In this document: piece after piece, positions 16,062 through 27,500 of the stretch
How the letters are laid out: each line of letters begins with the position of its first letter
Position numbering within the stretch: position 1 is the stretch's first letter
Source of the DNA: an uncultured Alphaproteobacteria bacterium
GTDB lineage: Bacteria; Pseudomonadota; Alphaproteobacteria; Rhizobiales; Beijerinckiaceae
Length of the DNA: 64,000 nt
Direction of reading: 5' to 3'
Assembly (NCBI GenBank): GCA_937988775.1
Contig: CALKHP010000003.1
Location: forward strand, 1 to 64,000
Translations under genes and position numbers: made by a program
The notes under the pieces: generated by a model
What the model was told of the DNA's origin: nothing
The model's database searches: none
Seen by the model: the letters and a program-made list of their open reading frames with translations, nothing else

Positions 16062-16994
16062 TCAGGCCTGGAAGAAGCCGGCCGGCAGGCGCGCCTTGAT
16101 GGCGAGTCCCATGTCGCGGCCAAGCTGTTCGGCCTGCGAGGCGTCGGCCTCGCGGCAATCCTCATAGGCCTCGCTGCCGTCGGGGCGCAGCACCAGCGCG
16201 CGCAGCGTGACACGATCGCCGGCAAGCGTGGCATAGGCGGCGATCGGCGTGCGGCACGAGCCGTCCAGCACATGCAGGAAGGCGCGCTCGGCGCTGACCG
16301 CGATGCCGGTGGCCGCGTCGCCGATGCGGGTGGCGAGCGCCTGGCTCGCGGCGTCGTCGGCATGCGCGACCATGGCGATGGCGCCCTGCCCGACCGCCGG
16401 CACGAACTGCTCGAGGGGCAGCACGGATGTGGCGTGCTGCATCAGGCCGAGGCGCTTCAGGCCGGCGACCGCCAGGATGGTGGCGTCGACGCTGCCCTCG
16501 CGCAGCCTGGTCAGCCTGGTGCCGACATTGCCGCGCAGGAGGGTGAGCTTCAGATCGGGCCGGGCGCGGGCGATGATCGCCTGGCGGCGCAGCGAGGCGG
16601 TGCCGACGGTGCTGCCGGCCGGCAGGCTGGCGAGATCGGGCGCCGTCAGCGACAGGAAGGCATCGCGCGCATCCTCGCGCGCCAGATAGCCGGCAATCAC
16701 CAGCCCGTCCGGCAGCACGGTCGGCAGGTCCTTGGCCGAATGGGTGGCGAGCTGCACCCGGCCGGCAAGCTGGGCCTCGTCGATCTCCTTGGTGAACAGG
16801 CCCTTGCCGCCGGCTTCGGCCAGCGCGCGGTCCTGGATGCGGTCGCCGCTGGTATGGATCGCCGCGATGGCGATCGCCTCCGGCGCGATGCCGGCCGTGG
16901 CGATCAGCGCGTCGCGCACGGCCTCGGCCTGATAGAGCGCCAGCGGCGAGCCGCGCGAGCCGATGACGAGAGGAGAAGAGGCTGGAGAGGACAA
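16062..16994 (-). CDS. hemC: Hydroxymethylbilane synthase (porphobilinogen deaminase)
   Basis: The 310-residue enzyme polymerises four porphobilinogens to hydroxymethylbilane. Signatures include LVIGSRGSPLALYQA at the N-terminus, HSAKDLPT (active-site lysine-aspartate region), GTASLRRQA, LRGNVGTRL and the cofactor-attachment cysteine (about C247) in LDGSCRTPIAAYA. Length is normal. It heads the minus-strand hemC-hemD-mic60-hemY cluster and is divergent from tsaD, an arrangement common in Hyphomicrobiales. Confidence 0.96.
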   Translation of the reverse strand: MSSPASSPLVIGSRGSPLALYQAEAVRDALIATAGIAPEAIAIAAIHTSGDRIQDRALAEAGGKGLFTKEIDEAQLAGRVQLATHSAKDLPTVLPDGLVIAGYLAREDARDAFLSLTAPDLASLPAGSTVGTASLRRQAIIARARPDLKLTLLRGNVGTRLTRLREGSVDATILAVAGLKRLGLMQHATSVLPLEQFVPAVGQGAIAMVAHADDAASQALATRIGDAATGIAVSAERAFLHVLDGSCRTPIAAYATLAGDRVTLRALVLRPDGSEAYEDCREADASQAEQLGRDMGLAIKARLPAGFFQA

Positions 16995-17160
16995 GGGTGT
17001 TCCCTGGTTGGCGTTCGTTCGCGGGCCGACTATAGGTGGTTAGCGGAATTCGTGGCCAAGCGCAAAATGGCGCGGGGCCGCCGTTTCACGCCCGGCCGCG
17101 ATGGCGCCTCGGCCGGGTTTCATCGTTATCGTCGCGGGGCTTCGGGGCACAGAAGGACGC

Positions 17161-18234
17161 ATGCTGGTTCTGGGAATCGAGACGACCTGCGACGAGACCG
17201 CCGCAGCCGTGGTGCGGCGCCATAGCGACGGGCGCGGCGAAATCCTGTCCGACGAGGTGCTGAGCCAGATCGCCGAACATGCCGCCTTCGGCGGCGTGGT
17301 GCCGGAGATCGCGGCGCGCGCCCATCTCGACGTGCTCGACCGGCTGGTCGCGCGCGCCCTCGCCAAGGCCTCGCTCGAGATGAGCGACCTTGACGGCATC
17401 GCCGCCGCCGGCGGTCCGGGCCTGGTCGGCGGCGTGCTGGTCGGGCTGACCATGGCCAAGGCGCTGGCGCTCGGCGCCGGCAAGCCGTTCGTCGCGGTCA
17501 ATCATCTCGAAGGCCATGCGCTGACGCCGCGCCTGACCGATGGCGTGACCTTCCCCTATCTGCTGCTGCTGGTTTCCGGCGGCCACACCCAGCTCATCGC
17601 GGTCCGGGGCGTCGGCGATTACGTCAAGCTCGGCACGACGATCGACGATGCGGTGGGTGAAGCCTTCGACAAGGTCGCCAAGATGCTCGGGCTTGCCTAT
17701 CCGGGCGGGCCGCGCGTCGAGATCGAGGCCGAGCGCGGCGATCCCGAACGCTTCGACCTGCCGCGCCCATTGCTTGGCCGAGCGGCGCCGGATTTCTCGC
17801 TCTCCGGCCTCAAGACGGCGGTCAGGCTGGCGGCCGAGAGCGTCGCGCCGCTGACGGCGACCGATGTCGCGGATCTGTGTGCCTCGTTCCAGGCGGCGGT
17901 GGTCGACGTCATCATCGACCGGGTGCGGGCGGCCTTGCGCGTGTTTCGCGAGCGTTTCGAGCCGCCTTCCGCGCTGGTGGTGGCCGGCGGCGTCGGCGCC
18001 AACCGGGCGATCCGGCGCGCGCTGATGCGGCTCAGCGGCGAGGCCGGGCTCAGGCTCGCCGTGCCGCCGCCGGCGCTGTGCACCGACAATGGCACGATGA
18101 TCGCCTGGGCCGGCGCGGAGAGGCTGGCGCTCGGCCTGACGGACGGGTTCGATTTCGCGGCCCGCGCACGCTGGCCGCTCGATGCCAATGCCGCGCCGGC
18201 GCTCGGTTCCGGCCGTCTCGGCGCAAAAGCGTGA
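17161..18234 (+). CDS. tsaD: tRNA threonylcarbamoyladenosine transferase subunit TsaD
   Basis: The 357-residue protein begins with [18 protein letters not shown] and has the metal-binding HLEGH motif, [26 protein letters not shown], and a C-terminal [13 protein letters not shown] and [12 protein letters not shown]. TsaD transfers the threonylcarbamoyl group to A37 of ANN-decoding tRNAs with TsaB/TsaE. The ATG at 17161 fits family alignments; twenty upstream in-frame codons are open but lack family match. Its stop lies in the first unit of a 15-bp tandem repeat leading into gpsA. Confidence 0.96.
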   Translation: MLVLGIETTCDETAAAVVRRHSDGRGEILSDEVLSQIAEHAAFGGVVPEIAARAHLDVLDRLVARALAKASLEMSDLDGIAAAGGPGLVGGVLVGLTMAKALALGAGKPFVAVNHLEGHALTPRLTDGVTFPYLLLLVSGGHTQLIAVRGVGDYVKLGTTIDDAVGEAFDKVAKMLGLAYPGGPRVEIEAERGDPERFDLPRPLLGRAAPDFSLSGLKTAVRLAAESVAPLTATDVADLCASFQAAVVDVIIDRVRAALRVFRERFEPPSALVVAGGVGANRAIRRALMRLSGEAGLRLAVPPPALCTDNGTMIAWAGAERLALGLTDGFDFAARARWPLDANAAPALGSGRLGAKA

Positions 18235-18273
18235 GGCGGGTTGGCGTGAGGCAGGTTGGCGTGAGGTATGTGG
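18229..18273. repeat. Three 15-bp tandem repeats between tsaD and gpsA
   Basis: The units GCGTGAGGCGGGTTG, GCGTGAGGCAGGTTG and GCGTGAGGTATGTGG lie head to tail, with a partial fourth. The first supplies the tsaD stop codon. Since the period is a multiple of three, each unit repeats an in-frame TGA. Confidence 0.85.
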
Positions 18274-18286
18274 GCTTGAGCGGATC

Positions 18287-19270
18287 GTGAACGCGGCCAT
18301 CGGCATTCTCGGCGCGGGCGCCTGGGGCACGGCGCTCGCCGTCGCGGTCAGCCGCGCCGGGCATGATGTCGTGCTGTGGGGCCGTGACGCGGCCGCCATC
18401 GCCGCGCTGCGCCGCACGCGGGAAAACGCGAGCCTGCTGCCGGGTGTCGTTCTGCCCGAAACCGTGGAGCCGGTGAGCGCGATCGCAGCCGCCGCGCTGC
18501 CGGTGATGATCGCCGCCGTGCCGACGCAGGCGCTCGCCGGCGTGCTCGCGCGGCTGGAGCCGACCGCTCCCGCCGGGCTGGCGCTGATCGCCGCCGCCAA
18601 GGGCATCGAGCAGGGCAGCGGCCGTTTCGTCAGCGAGATCATCGCGGATGTCCTGCCCAGCGCGCGGCCGGCAATCCTGTCAGGGCCGAGTTTTGCCGCC
18701 GATGTCGGGCGCGGCCTGCCGACGGCGGTGACGCTCGCGGCGGGCGACGAGGCGTTCGCCGCCGAACTGGCGGCGCTGATCGGCTCGGCCGGCTTCCGCA
18801 TCTATCACAGCGCCGACATGCGCGGCGTCGAGATCGGCGGCGCCGCCAAGAACGTGCTGGCGATCGCCGCCGGCATTGTCGCCGGCGCCGGGCTCGGCGA
18901 AAGCGCGCGCGCCGCGACCGTGACGCGCGGCTTTGCCGAGATGCGCCGTTTCGCCGCTGCTCTCGGCGCCCGGCCCGAGACGCTGATGGGCCTGTCCGGG
19001 CTCGGCGACCTGATGCTGTCGGCGGCGAGTGCGCAATCGCGCAATTTTGCCTTCGGCCAGGCGCTCGGGCGTGGCGAGCCGCTGGGCGAGGCTGGCCATG
19101 GCAAGCTCGCCGAGGGCGCCTTTACCGCGCCGGCGCTGGTCGCCAAGGCGGCAACGCGCGGCGTCGAGATGCCACTGTCGGCGACCGTCGCCGCGATCCT
19201 TGACGGGCGCATGCAGGTGCGCGAGGCAATCGCCACGCTGACGGAACGGCCGCAGCGGGCGGAAACATGA
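18287..19270 (+). CDS. gpsA: NAD(P)H-dependent glycerol-3-phosphate dehydrogenase
   Basis: The 327-residue enzyme makes sn-glycerol 3-phosphate from dihydroxyacetone phosphate for phospholipids. It has the Rossmann motif GILGAGAWGTALAVA, VVLWGRD, AAVPTQAL, the SGPSFAADVGRGLPTAV motif, catalytic Lys in GGAAKNVLAIAAG, and LSGLGDLMLSA. A GTG at 18287 is the only sensible start. The gene follows tsaD after the short tandem repeat and overlaps the EVE-domain gene by ATGA, so these are likely one operon. Confidence 0.95.
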   Translation: MNAAIGILGAGAWGTALAVAVSRAGHDVVLWGRDAAAIAALRRTRENASLLPGVVLPETVEPVSAIAAAALPVMIAAVPTQALAGVLARLEPTAPAGLALIAAAKGIEQGSGRFVSEIIADVLPSARPAILSGPSFAADVGRGLPTAVTLAAGDEAFAAELAALIGSAGFRIYHSADMRGVEIGGAAKNVLAIAAGIVAGAGLGESARAATVTRGFAEMRRFAAALGARPETLMGLSGLGDLMLSAASAQSRNFAFGQALGRGEPLGEAGHGKLAEGAFTAPALVAKAATRGVEMPLSATVAAILDGRMQVREAIATLTERPQRAET

Positions 19271-19695
19271 AAGAAGCGGGCATGAAATACTGGCTGTTCA
19301 AATCCGAGCCCTTCAAATGGTCATGGGCGCATCAGGTCGAGGCCGGCGCCAAGGGCACGCATTGGGATGGCGTGCGCAATCACCTTGCCAAGCAGCAGAT
19401 GATGGCGATGAAGATCGGCGACCGCGGCTTCTTCTACCACTCGAACGAGGGCAAGGAGATCGTCGGCCATGTCGAGGTGATCAAGGAATATTATCCCGAT
19501 CCGAGCGACGAGAGCGGCCGGTTCGGCATGGTCGACATCAAGGCGCTCGAGCCGCTGCCGCGCCCGGTCAGCCTCGCCGAGATCAAGGCGACGCCGGCGC
19601 TCGCCAAGATGGCGTTGGTCACGGCGGCGCGGCTGTCGGTGCAGCCGGTCCTGCCGCAGGAATGGGCGCTGATCCGCAAGATGGGCGGCTTGTAG
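19267..19695 (+). CDS. EVE-domain protein (thymocyte nuclear protein 1-like)
   Basis: The 142-residue protein is a single EVE domain: YWLFKSEPFKWSW at the N-terminus, HWDGVRNHLAKQQM, GDRGFFYHSN.GKEIVGHVEV, and LPQEWALIRKMGGL at the end. EVE domains are PUA-like folds that bind modified bases in DNA or RNA. The start may be the ATG overlapping the gpsA stop, or the ATG at 19282 that aligns better with the family. It sits at the end of the tsaD-gpsA run. Confidence 0.9.
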   Translation: MKEAGMKYWLFKSEPFKWSWAHQVEAGAKGTHWDGVRNHLAKQQMMAMKIGDRGFFYHSNEGKEIVGHVEVIKEYYPDPSDESGRFGMVDIKALEPLPRPVSLAEIKATPALAKMALVTAARLSVQPVLPQEWALIRKMGGL

Positions 19696-19817
19696 GGCGC
19701 GGCCAGACCAAAGTGTGACCAAGTCCGCCTTTCAAGCCCCGACCCTTTGGGCTACTCATGCCAGAGCAAGAGGAAACGCGGCGGGTTTCGGCCGGCCGCG
19801 CCGGAGGAGACAAGGCG

Positions 19818-21770
<1,953 letters not shown>

Positions 21771-21789
21771 GACCCGGTTAACCATGCTG

Positions 21790-21813
21790 CGAGGCCGCCG
21801 GCGGGCGGCCTCG
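21790..21813 (+). terminator. Strong hairpin after acsA
   Basis: A perfect 10-bp stem (CGAGGCCGCC with GGCGGCCTCG) and a 4-base loop follow the acsA stop by 20 bases. There is no U-run, so termination may be partial, or it may act as a 3' stabiliser. Confidence 0.45.
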
Positions 21814-21844
21814 GCCATGGCCCGCGATTTGCGCTGGCCATGGC

Positions 21845-22930
21845 ATGAAAAGGCTGATTTCGGTTCATCATCTGCGTGGCATTGCGGCCCTTGGCGTGTT
21901 GCTGTCGCACGGTTTCGCCTATGTGCACGGCTATGGCAGCCAGGTCCTCCCGGTGAAGATCGGCGAGTTCGGCGAAGCGCGCGTCGATGTGTTCTTCGTG
22001 ATCAGCGGTTTCCTGCTGACCATGGTCACGCAAGCGCCGCGCAGCCGCAAGGAGTTCATTCTCGGACGCATCTTGCGCCTCGGTGTACCATATTGGAGCG
22101 TCGTCCTCGCTCTGGTCGGCATGAGTCTGATCGCGCCGGTCGCGTTCCGCAACTTCCCCTGGACCGGGCATGATCTTGCGCTGTCGCTGGCCTTCGTGCC
22201 CTCGATCATCCGCGACGGCTCGATCTTCCCGCTGCTCGAGCCGAGTTGGACGCTGTCGCTCGAGGTGATGTTCTACGCCATGATCGCGGCGACGCTCGGT
22301 TTCGCGCCGCGCCATCGATCGATGATCATCTGCGCCGTGTTTTGCGGGCTCGCGGTGGTCGGACTGGTGCGTAACCTGCCGCAGGGCCAGAGCATCGCCT
22401 GGTTCTATAGCCAGACCCTGCTGGTCGAGTTCGGCTTCGGCATCCTGCTTGCCCATGTCTGCCTGGCGGGTGGCCGGACCAGCGCGCGCACCGCCGTCAT
22501 GCTGCTGGTCGTCGGGCTCATCGGCGTCTCGGCGACCTCGCTCTATACGCCGGAACCGTTCGATCCCGTGCGGCCGCTCGTCTATGGCGTTCCGGCGGCG
22601 ATGATCGTCGCCGGGGCGATCTTTCTGGAGATGGCCGGTTTCTGGCGCGACAGCCGCGTGATGAACCTGCTCGGCAACATCTCCTATTCGCTCTACCTGA
22701 CGCATGTGCTGGTGCTGGCGCTGGTGGCCAAGCTGCTGAGCCGGCATGTCAGCGGCTTGTCCGGCGATATCGCGATGCTGCTGATCGCCAGCGCCATGGC
22801 GATCGTCGTCGCCTATGGCTTCTACCGGCTGGTCGAGCGCCCGTGCATGGGGCTGTCCGACGCCGTGCTCGGGCGCGGCCGGGCCAAGAAGGCCCCGGCC
22901 GCGGGGCCGACGATCCAGCCTGCCGAGTGA
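21845..22930 (+). CDS. Acyltransferase 3 family membrane protein
   Basis: The 361-residue protein shows the acyltransferase-3 pattern: an N-terminal LISVHHLRGIAALGVLLSH with the conserved Arg-Gly, EARVDVFFVISGFLL, an RILRLGVPYW motif, and about ten hydrophobic helices ending in VERPCMG. Such enzymes O-acetylate or acylate cell-surface sugars, such as exopolysaccharide or lipopolysaccharide, from the inner membrane. No neighbouring polysaccharide genes reveal the substrate. It stands alone after acsA and converges on the DUF2794 gene. Confidence 0.88.
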   Translation: MKRLISVHHLRGIAALGVLLSHGFAYVHGYGSQVLPVKIGEFGEARVDVFFVISGFLLTMVTQAPRSRKEFILGRILRLGVPYWSVVLALVGMSLIAPVAFRNFPWTGHDLALSLAFVPSIIRDGSIFPLLEPSWTLSLEVMFYAMIAATLGFAPRHRSMIICAVFCGLAVVGLVRNLPQGQSIAWFYSQTLLVEFGFGILLAHVCLAGGRTSARTAVMLLVVGLIGVSATSLYTPEPFDPVRPLVYGVPAAMIVAGAIFLEMAGFWRDSRVMNLLGNISYSLYLTHVLVLALVAKLLSRHVSGLSGDIAMLLIASAMAIVVAYGFYRLVERPCMGLSDAVLGRGRAKKAPAAGPTIQPAE

Positions 22931-22936
22931 GCCGGA

Positions 22937-23317
22937 TCAGCCCTTGACCAGCCGGAGGGTCTTGTCGAGCACTTGCAGCACGCGGGCGAGGTCGTGGCCG
23001 CGCTTGAGAATCAGCCCGGTCGCGGCGACGACCTGGTAGGCGCCCTGCCGGCTGGCTTGCGCCGGGTCCTTGACGATGCGGTAGAGCGGGACTTCGCTTG
23101 TGCGCCGGAAAATCGAGAAAACGGCGTGGTCAGCGTGGAAATCCATGGCGTAGTCGCGCCATTCCCCGGCCGCGACCTTGCGGCCGTAGACGTTGAAGAT
23201 CTCGCGCAACTCGTGACGGTCGAAGGCGACGCGTTTGTGGCGATCCCCGCCGGACGGCAAAACCGCGACTTCGCTGGCCGCCGGATGGTTCGGCGGAACG
23301 GTCTCGCTCTCGCTCAT
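22937..23317 (-). CDS. DUF2794 protein
   Basis: The 126-residue protein matches DUF2794: VAFDRHELREIFNVYGRKVA, AGEWRDYAMDFHADHAVFSI, FRRTSEVPLYRIVKDPAQ, then a VLKRG-like helix with LARVLQVLDKTLRLVKG. The first 25 residues are variable. The family is confined mostly to alphaproteobacteria and has no known function. It converges with the acyltransferase gene, only six bases apart. Confidence 0.88.
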   Translation of the reverse strand: MSESETVPPNHPAASEVAVLPSGGDRHKRVAFDRHELREIFNVYGRKVAAGEWRDYAMDFHADHAVFSIFRRTSEVPLYRIVKDPAQASRQGAYQVVAATGLILKRGHDLARVLQVLDKTLRLVKG

Positions 23318-23399
23318 GCAGGCTCCTTGCGCACGGCTCTATCATGGCGTGGAAAGCGGTCGGCAGCAAGCGTGATAGAATCTTGATATATAACGGGTT

Positions 23400-23628
23400 T
23401 TAAGGCGGGCCCCTAAAAGCCAAAAACCTTATTTCCGCCCCGATTCGGTCAAGGACCGGCCCAACTGCGGCGTAGACTTCTCAGTGTTGCCTCGAGGCTT
23501 GGCCGCACCGCCTCGGTTCTATCAGCCCCCCAGCCCCACCGGGGCGATCATGCGGCCAGGCTTTCCCGAGCCCCTCGGGAAAGGGTCTTCATGGCCGGTG
23601 CGCGTCTCGCGCGCCGGCCATTCTCTTT
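23400..23628 (+). ncRNA. Candidate structured RNA with terminator-like 3' end
   Basis: No gene occupies this region, yet three hairpins follow one another. GGCCGCA (23501) pairs with TGCGGCC (23551) around an inner GCCCC/GGGGC helix. Then comes a perfect 10-bp stem, CTTTCCCGAG with CTCGGGAAAG (23561-23583). Last is a 13-bp GC-rich stem (23592-23620) followed by TTCTCTTT. The polarity points to the plus strand. I do not recognise 6S, SRP, tmRNA or RNase P signatures. The 5' end is a guess; it could instead be tandem terminators. Confidence 0.3.
23592..23628 (+). terminator. Rho-independent terminator-like hairpin
   Basis: A 13-bp stem with one G.U pair and a three-base loop (TGGCCGG...CCGGCCA) is followed by TTCTCTTT on the plus strand. 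No plus-strand gene ends nearby, which is what suggests an unannotated transcript. Confidence 0.45.
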
Positions 23629-23685
23629 CCGGGGGTGTTCCCGCCGGTTTCCAGCTTCCTTCTCCGCCGCTTCCTCGGCGTTTCC

Positions 23686-24321
23686 TCAACGTTTCCCCGG
23701 CCCCGGCTCGCGCGGCGTACGCGCCATGCCGTGATACTCCGGATTGGGCCGCATCTCGGTCGCGGAGGCCATGCGGTTGCTCATGTTGAAGAACGAGGCG
23801 ACGGCGGCGATGTCCCAGATATCGCGTTCCGAGAAACCGACCTCGCGCAGCTTCTGGCGATCGAGCTCCTCGATGCCCTCGGGCTCGCAGGTCAGCTTGA
23901 CGGCGAAGTCGAGCATGGCGCGCTGGCGCTTGGGCAGGCTGGCGACGCGATAGTTCATCACCAACATCTCGCCGAGCACCGGATCGCCGGAGAGCTGGCG
24001 CACGGCGGCGCCATGCGCGGTCAGGCAGTAGAAGCAATCGTTCTCGCTCGACACCGCGACGCCGATCATCTCGCGCTCGAGCTTGCTCAGGCCGGATGGC
24101 GCCAGCATCAATTCGTTATAGAAGGCGGCGAAGGTCTCGAGCTTGGCGATGTCATGGGCATAGGCGGCCAGCACATTGGGCACGAAGCCGATCTTCTCAA
24201 GGCATTTGTCGAAATAGGCCGCCATGGCCGGTGACAGGGGCGCCTGGTCGAGCGCGAGCGCGGTCGGCGATGCAACGGATGATGAAACTGGCGATTCAAC
24301 AGCGGCTTTCTGGCGAGGCAT
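23686..24321 (-). CDS. AhpD-like / carboxymuconolactone decarboxylase-family protein
   Basis: The 211-residue protein belongs to the peroxidase-related group of the AhpD/CMD fold. The redox centre C96-x-x-C99 with H103 is seen in NDCFYCLTAHGAAV, preceded by LSKLEREMIGVAVSS, and followed by LDFAVKLT and a FSERDIWDIAAVASFFNMSN helix. Members reduce peroxides through the cysteine pair. The first 30 residues are non-conserved. It is divergent from the glutamate dehydrogenase gene. Confidence 0.85.
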   Translation of the reverse strand: MPRQKAAVESPVSSSVASPTALALDQAPLSPAMAAYFDKCLEKIGFVPNVLAAYAHDIAKLETFAAFYNELMLAPSGLSKLEREMIGVAVSSENDCFYCLTAHGAAVRQLSGDPVLGEMLVMNYRVASLPKRQRAMLDFAVKLTCEPEGIEELDRQKLREVGFSERDIWDIAAVASFFNMSNRMASATEMRPNPEYHGMARTPREPGPGKR

Positions 24322-24554
24322 TGCGTCCTTCTCCGGTTCTTGTCCACGCGTAATCTTGGCGTAATCTCGGTTTGGTGCTTATGGCCGCGCTTGCGCGCCG
24401 CCGCACATGACAACAGTTACGCCCGGAAGCGAGTGTGACAAGCCGCGCCGGTTAACGCGCCGGCAATTTTGGCCTTCGCCGTTGAACTTTCGCATTAAAC
24501 GTGCAGGCTGCTGTGCTGCGCGCGTGTCGCGCACGTGGTCTGTGGAGGACCATC

Positions 24555-27500
24555 ATGACGGGAAGCAGGGCGGGCGCCGGCGCGGCGGATGTCACGATGT
24601 TCTTTGGCCGGGTCGAGCCCGACGATCTGGCGAGGCTGAGCCGGCAGGTCCTGGAGCATCTGGCGCAGGAGGCACGCGAGCATCTCGCCGCGCGCCGGCC
24701 GGGCAAGCCGAGCATCCGCATCTTCGACGTGCCCGAGGCCGGGATCACCGTCGTCGAGGCGATCAACGACAACATGCCGTTCCTGTTCTCCTCGACGCTG
24801 GCCGAGCTTGGCGAGCGCGGGCTCGATGTGCAGCTGGTGGCGCATCCGATCATCCGGGTCGAGCGCGACGGACAAGGACGCCTGACACGGCTGTCGGGCG
24901 AGGCGAGTGGCGCCGAGCATGCCGGCGAGATCCGCGAGAGCTTCATCCATATCCATGTCGCGCGCCTGCCGGACGCGGCGGCGCGCCAGGCGCTGAAAGT
25001 GGCGCTCGAAGGCGTCTATGACGATGTCGAGCACGCCGTCGACGACTGGCAGCCGATGCGGGCGCGGCTCGCGGCGGTGATCCAGCGCTACCGCGACGAC
25101 CCGCCGCCGCTGCCGAAACCCGAGACGCAGGAGGCGATCGCGCTGCTCGAATGGCTGCGCAACGACAATTTCACCCTGCTCGGCATGCGCGATTATCGCT
25201 TCTCGGAAGGCGTCGAGGCGGCCGATCCGCGCGATGGCACCGGGCTCGGCATCATGCGCGACCCCGAGATGCGGGTACTGCGGCGCGGCACGGCGCTGGT
25301 GACGATCACGCCCGAGGTGCGCCGCTTCCTCGCCGAGCCGGTGGCGCTGATCATCGTCAAGGCCAACGTCAAGTCGCGCGTGCACCGGCGCGTGCATCTC
25401 GATTATGTCGGCGTGAAGCTGTTCGATGCCGATGGCGCGCTCGAGGGCGAATTGCGCATTGTCGGCCTGTTCACCTCCTCGGCCTATACCGGCGGCACGC
25501 GGGCGATTCCGTATCTGCGCCGCAAGGTCGCCACCGTGCTGCAGCAGGCCGGGCTCGATCCCGAGAGCCATTCCGGGCGGGCGTTGCAGCATATCCTGGA
25601 GGATTACCCGCGCGACGAACTGTTCCAGGTCGATCCGGAGACGCTGCGGCTCGCCGCCCTCGATATCCTGGCGCTGGAGGAGCGTCCGCGCATCCGGGTG
25701 CTGGCCCGGCTCGACAGTTTCGACCGTTTCGTCTCGGTGCTGGTCTATATTCCGAAGGAGCGCTACGACACCGATATCCGCCGCAAGGTCGGCGCGTATC
25801 TCGCCGAAATCTATCAGGGCCGGCTCTCGGCCTCGTATCCGTATTACCCGGAAGGGCTGCTCGCCCGCACGCATTTCATCATCGGCCGCGATGGCGAGCC
25901 GACGCCGCATATCCCGCGCGAGACGCTGGAAGCCGGCGTCACGACGATCGTGCGCACCTGGGGCGACAGCCTGCGCGACGCGCTTGCCGCCGGCCGTGAC
26001 GGTGCCGGCACCGCGGCCTTGCACGGGCGTTTCGCGGATGCGTTCTCGGCCGCCTATCGCGAGGCGTTCACGCCGGCCGACGCCATCGCCGACATCACCA
26101 TCATCGACCGGCTCGATGCCGGCCGCCTGCGCGCCGTCGCCATCTACCGCAAGGCCGGCGACCCGCCGCACCGCGCCTCGCTGAAGGTCTATGCGCATGG
26201 CGAGCCGATGCTGCTCTCCGACCGCGTGCCGCTGCTCGAGCATATGGGGTTCGTGGTCGTCAACGAGCGCACCTATGCCATCGCGCCGGCCGGCGCGCAG
26301 GCCACGGTGTGGCTGCATGACATGACGCTGGAGCGGCCCGGCGCCGCCGCGATCGACATCGCCGCGCTCGAGCCCAAGCTCGAGGCGCTGCTGATGGCGC
26401 TGTTTCGCGGCGATGCCGAGAGCGACGGCTATAACGCGCTCGTCGTCGAGCAGGGGCTCGACTGGCGCGAGGTGGCGCTGCTGCGGGCCTATTCGCGCTA
26501 TGCGCGCCAGATCAGGGTCTCGTACAGCCACGAATACATGGCCGCGACGCTGGTCAAGCACAGCGCGCTCGCCGCGCAGCTGGTGGCGCTGTTCACCGAG
26601 CGGTTCGATCCGGCGATCGCCGACGCGAAGCAGCGCGCCAGGAAGGAGCAGGCGATCCGGGCGCGCATCGAGGCGGCGCTGGCCGCTGTCGCGGTGCTCG
26701 ACGAGGATCGCATCCTGCGCCAGTTCATCGCCATGATCGAGGCGAGCGTGCGCAGCAATTTCTTCCAGCGCGACGAAGATGGCGAGGCGCGAAAACTGAT
26801 CTCGTTCAAGCTCGAGCCGCGCAAGGTGCCGGGCATGCCGCTGCCGGCGCCGCTCTATGAAATCTTCCTCGACAGCCCGCGCGTGCAGGGCCTGCATCTG
26901 CGCGCCGGCAAGGTGGCGCGCGGCGGCATCCGCTGGTCGGACCGGCCGGAGGATTTCCGCACCGAGGTGTTGAGCCTGGTCAAGGCGCAGCATGTCAAGA
27001 ACGCCGTCATCGTGCCGGTCGGCGCCAAGGGCGGCTTCATCCCGAAGAAGCTGCCGCCGGCGAGCGAGCGCGCCGCCTGGCTGGCGGAGGGCACCGAATC
27101 CTACCGGCTCTTCGTGCGCACCATGCTCGAACTGACCGATAATCTCGACGGCGACACGCTGGTGCCGGTCGCCGATACGGTGCGCCATGACGGCGACGAC
27201 CCGTATTTCGTCGTCGCGGCCGACAAGGGCACCGCGACCTTCTCCGATGTCGCCAATGCGCTGTCGCTCGCGCGCGGCTTCTGGCTCGGCGATGCCTTCG
27301 CCTCCGGCGGCTCGGTCGGCTACGATCACAAGGGGCTGGGCATTACCGCCAAGGGCGCCTGGGAGGGCGTCAAGCGGCATTTTCGCGAGCGCGACATCGA
27401 TATCCAGACGGTGCCGTTCACCGTGGCCGGCGTCGGCGACATGTCGGGCGACGTGTTCGGCAACGGCATGCTGCTGTCGCCCTGCATCAGGTTGCAGGCG

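Noticed and set aside
23430..23628. 6S RNA, SRP RNA or tmRNA gene
   Set aside because: None of the conserved sequence marks of these RNAs is visible; reported only as an unknown structured region.
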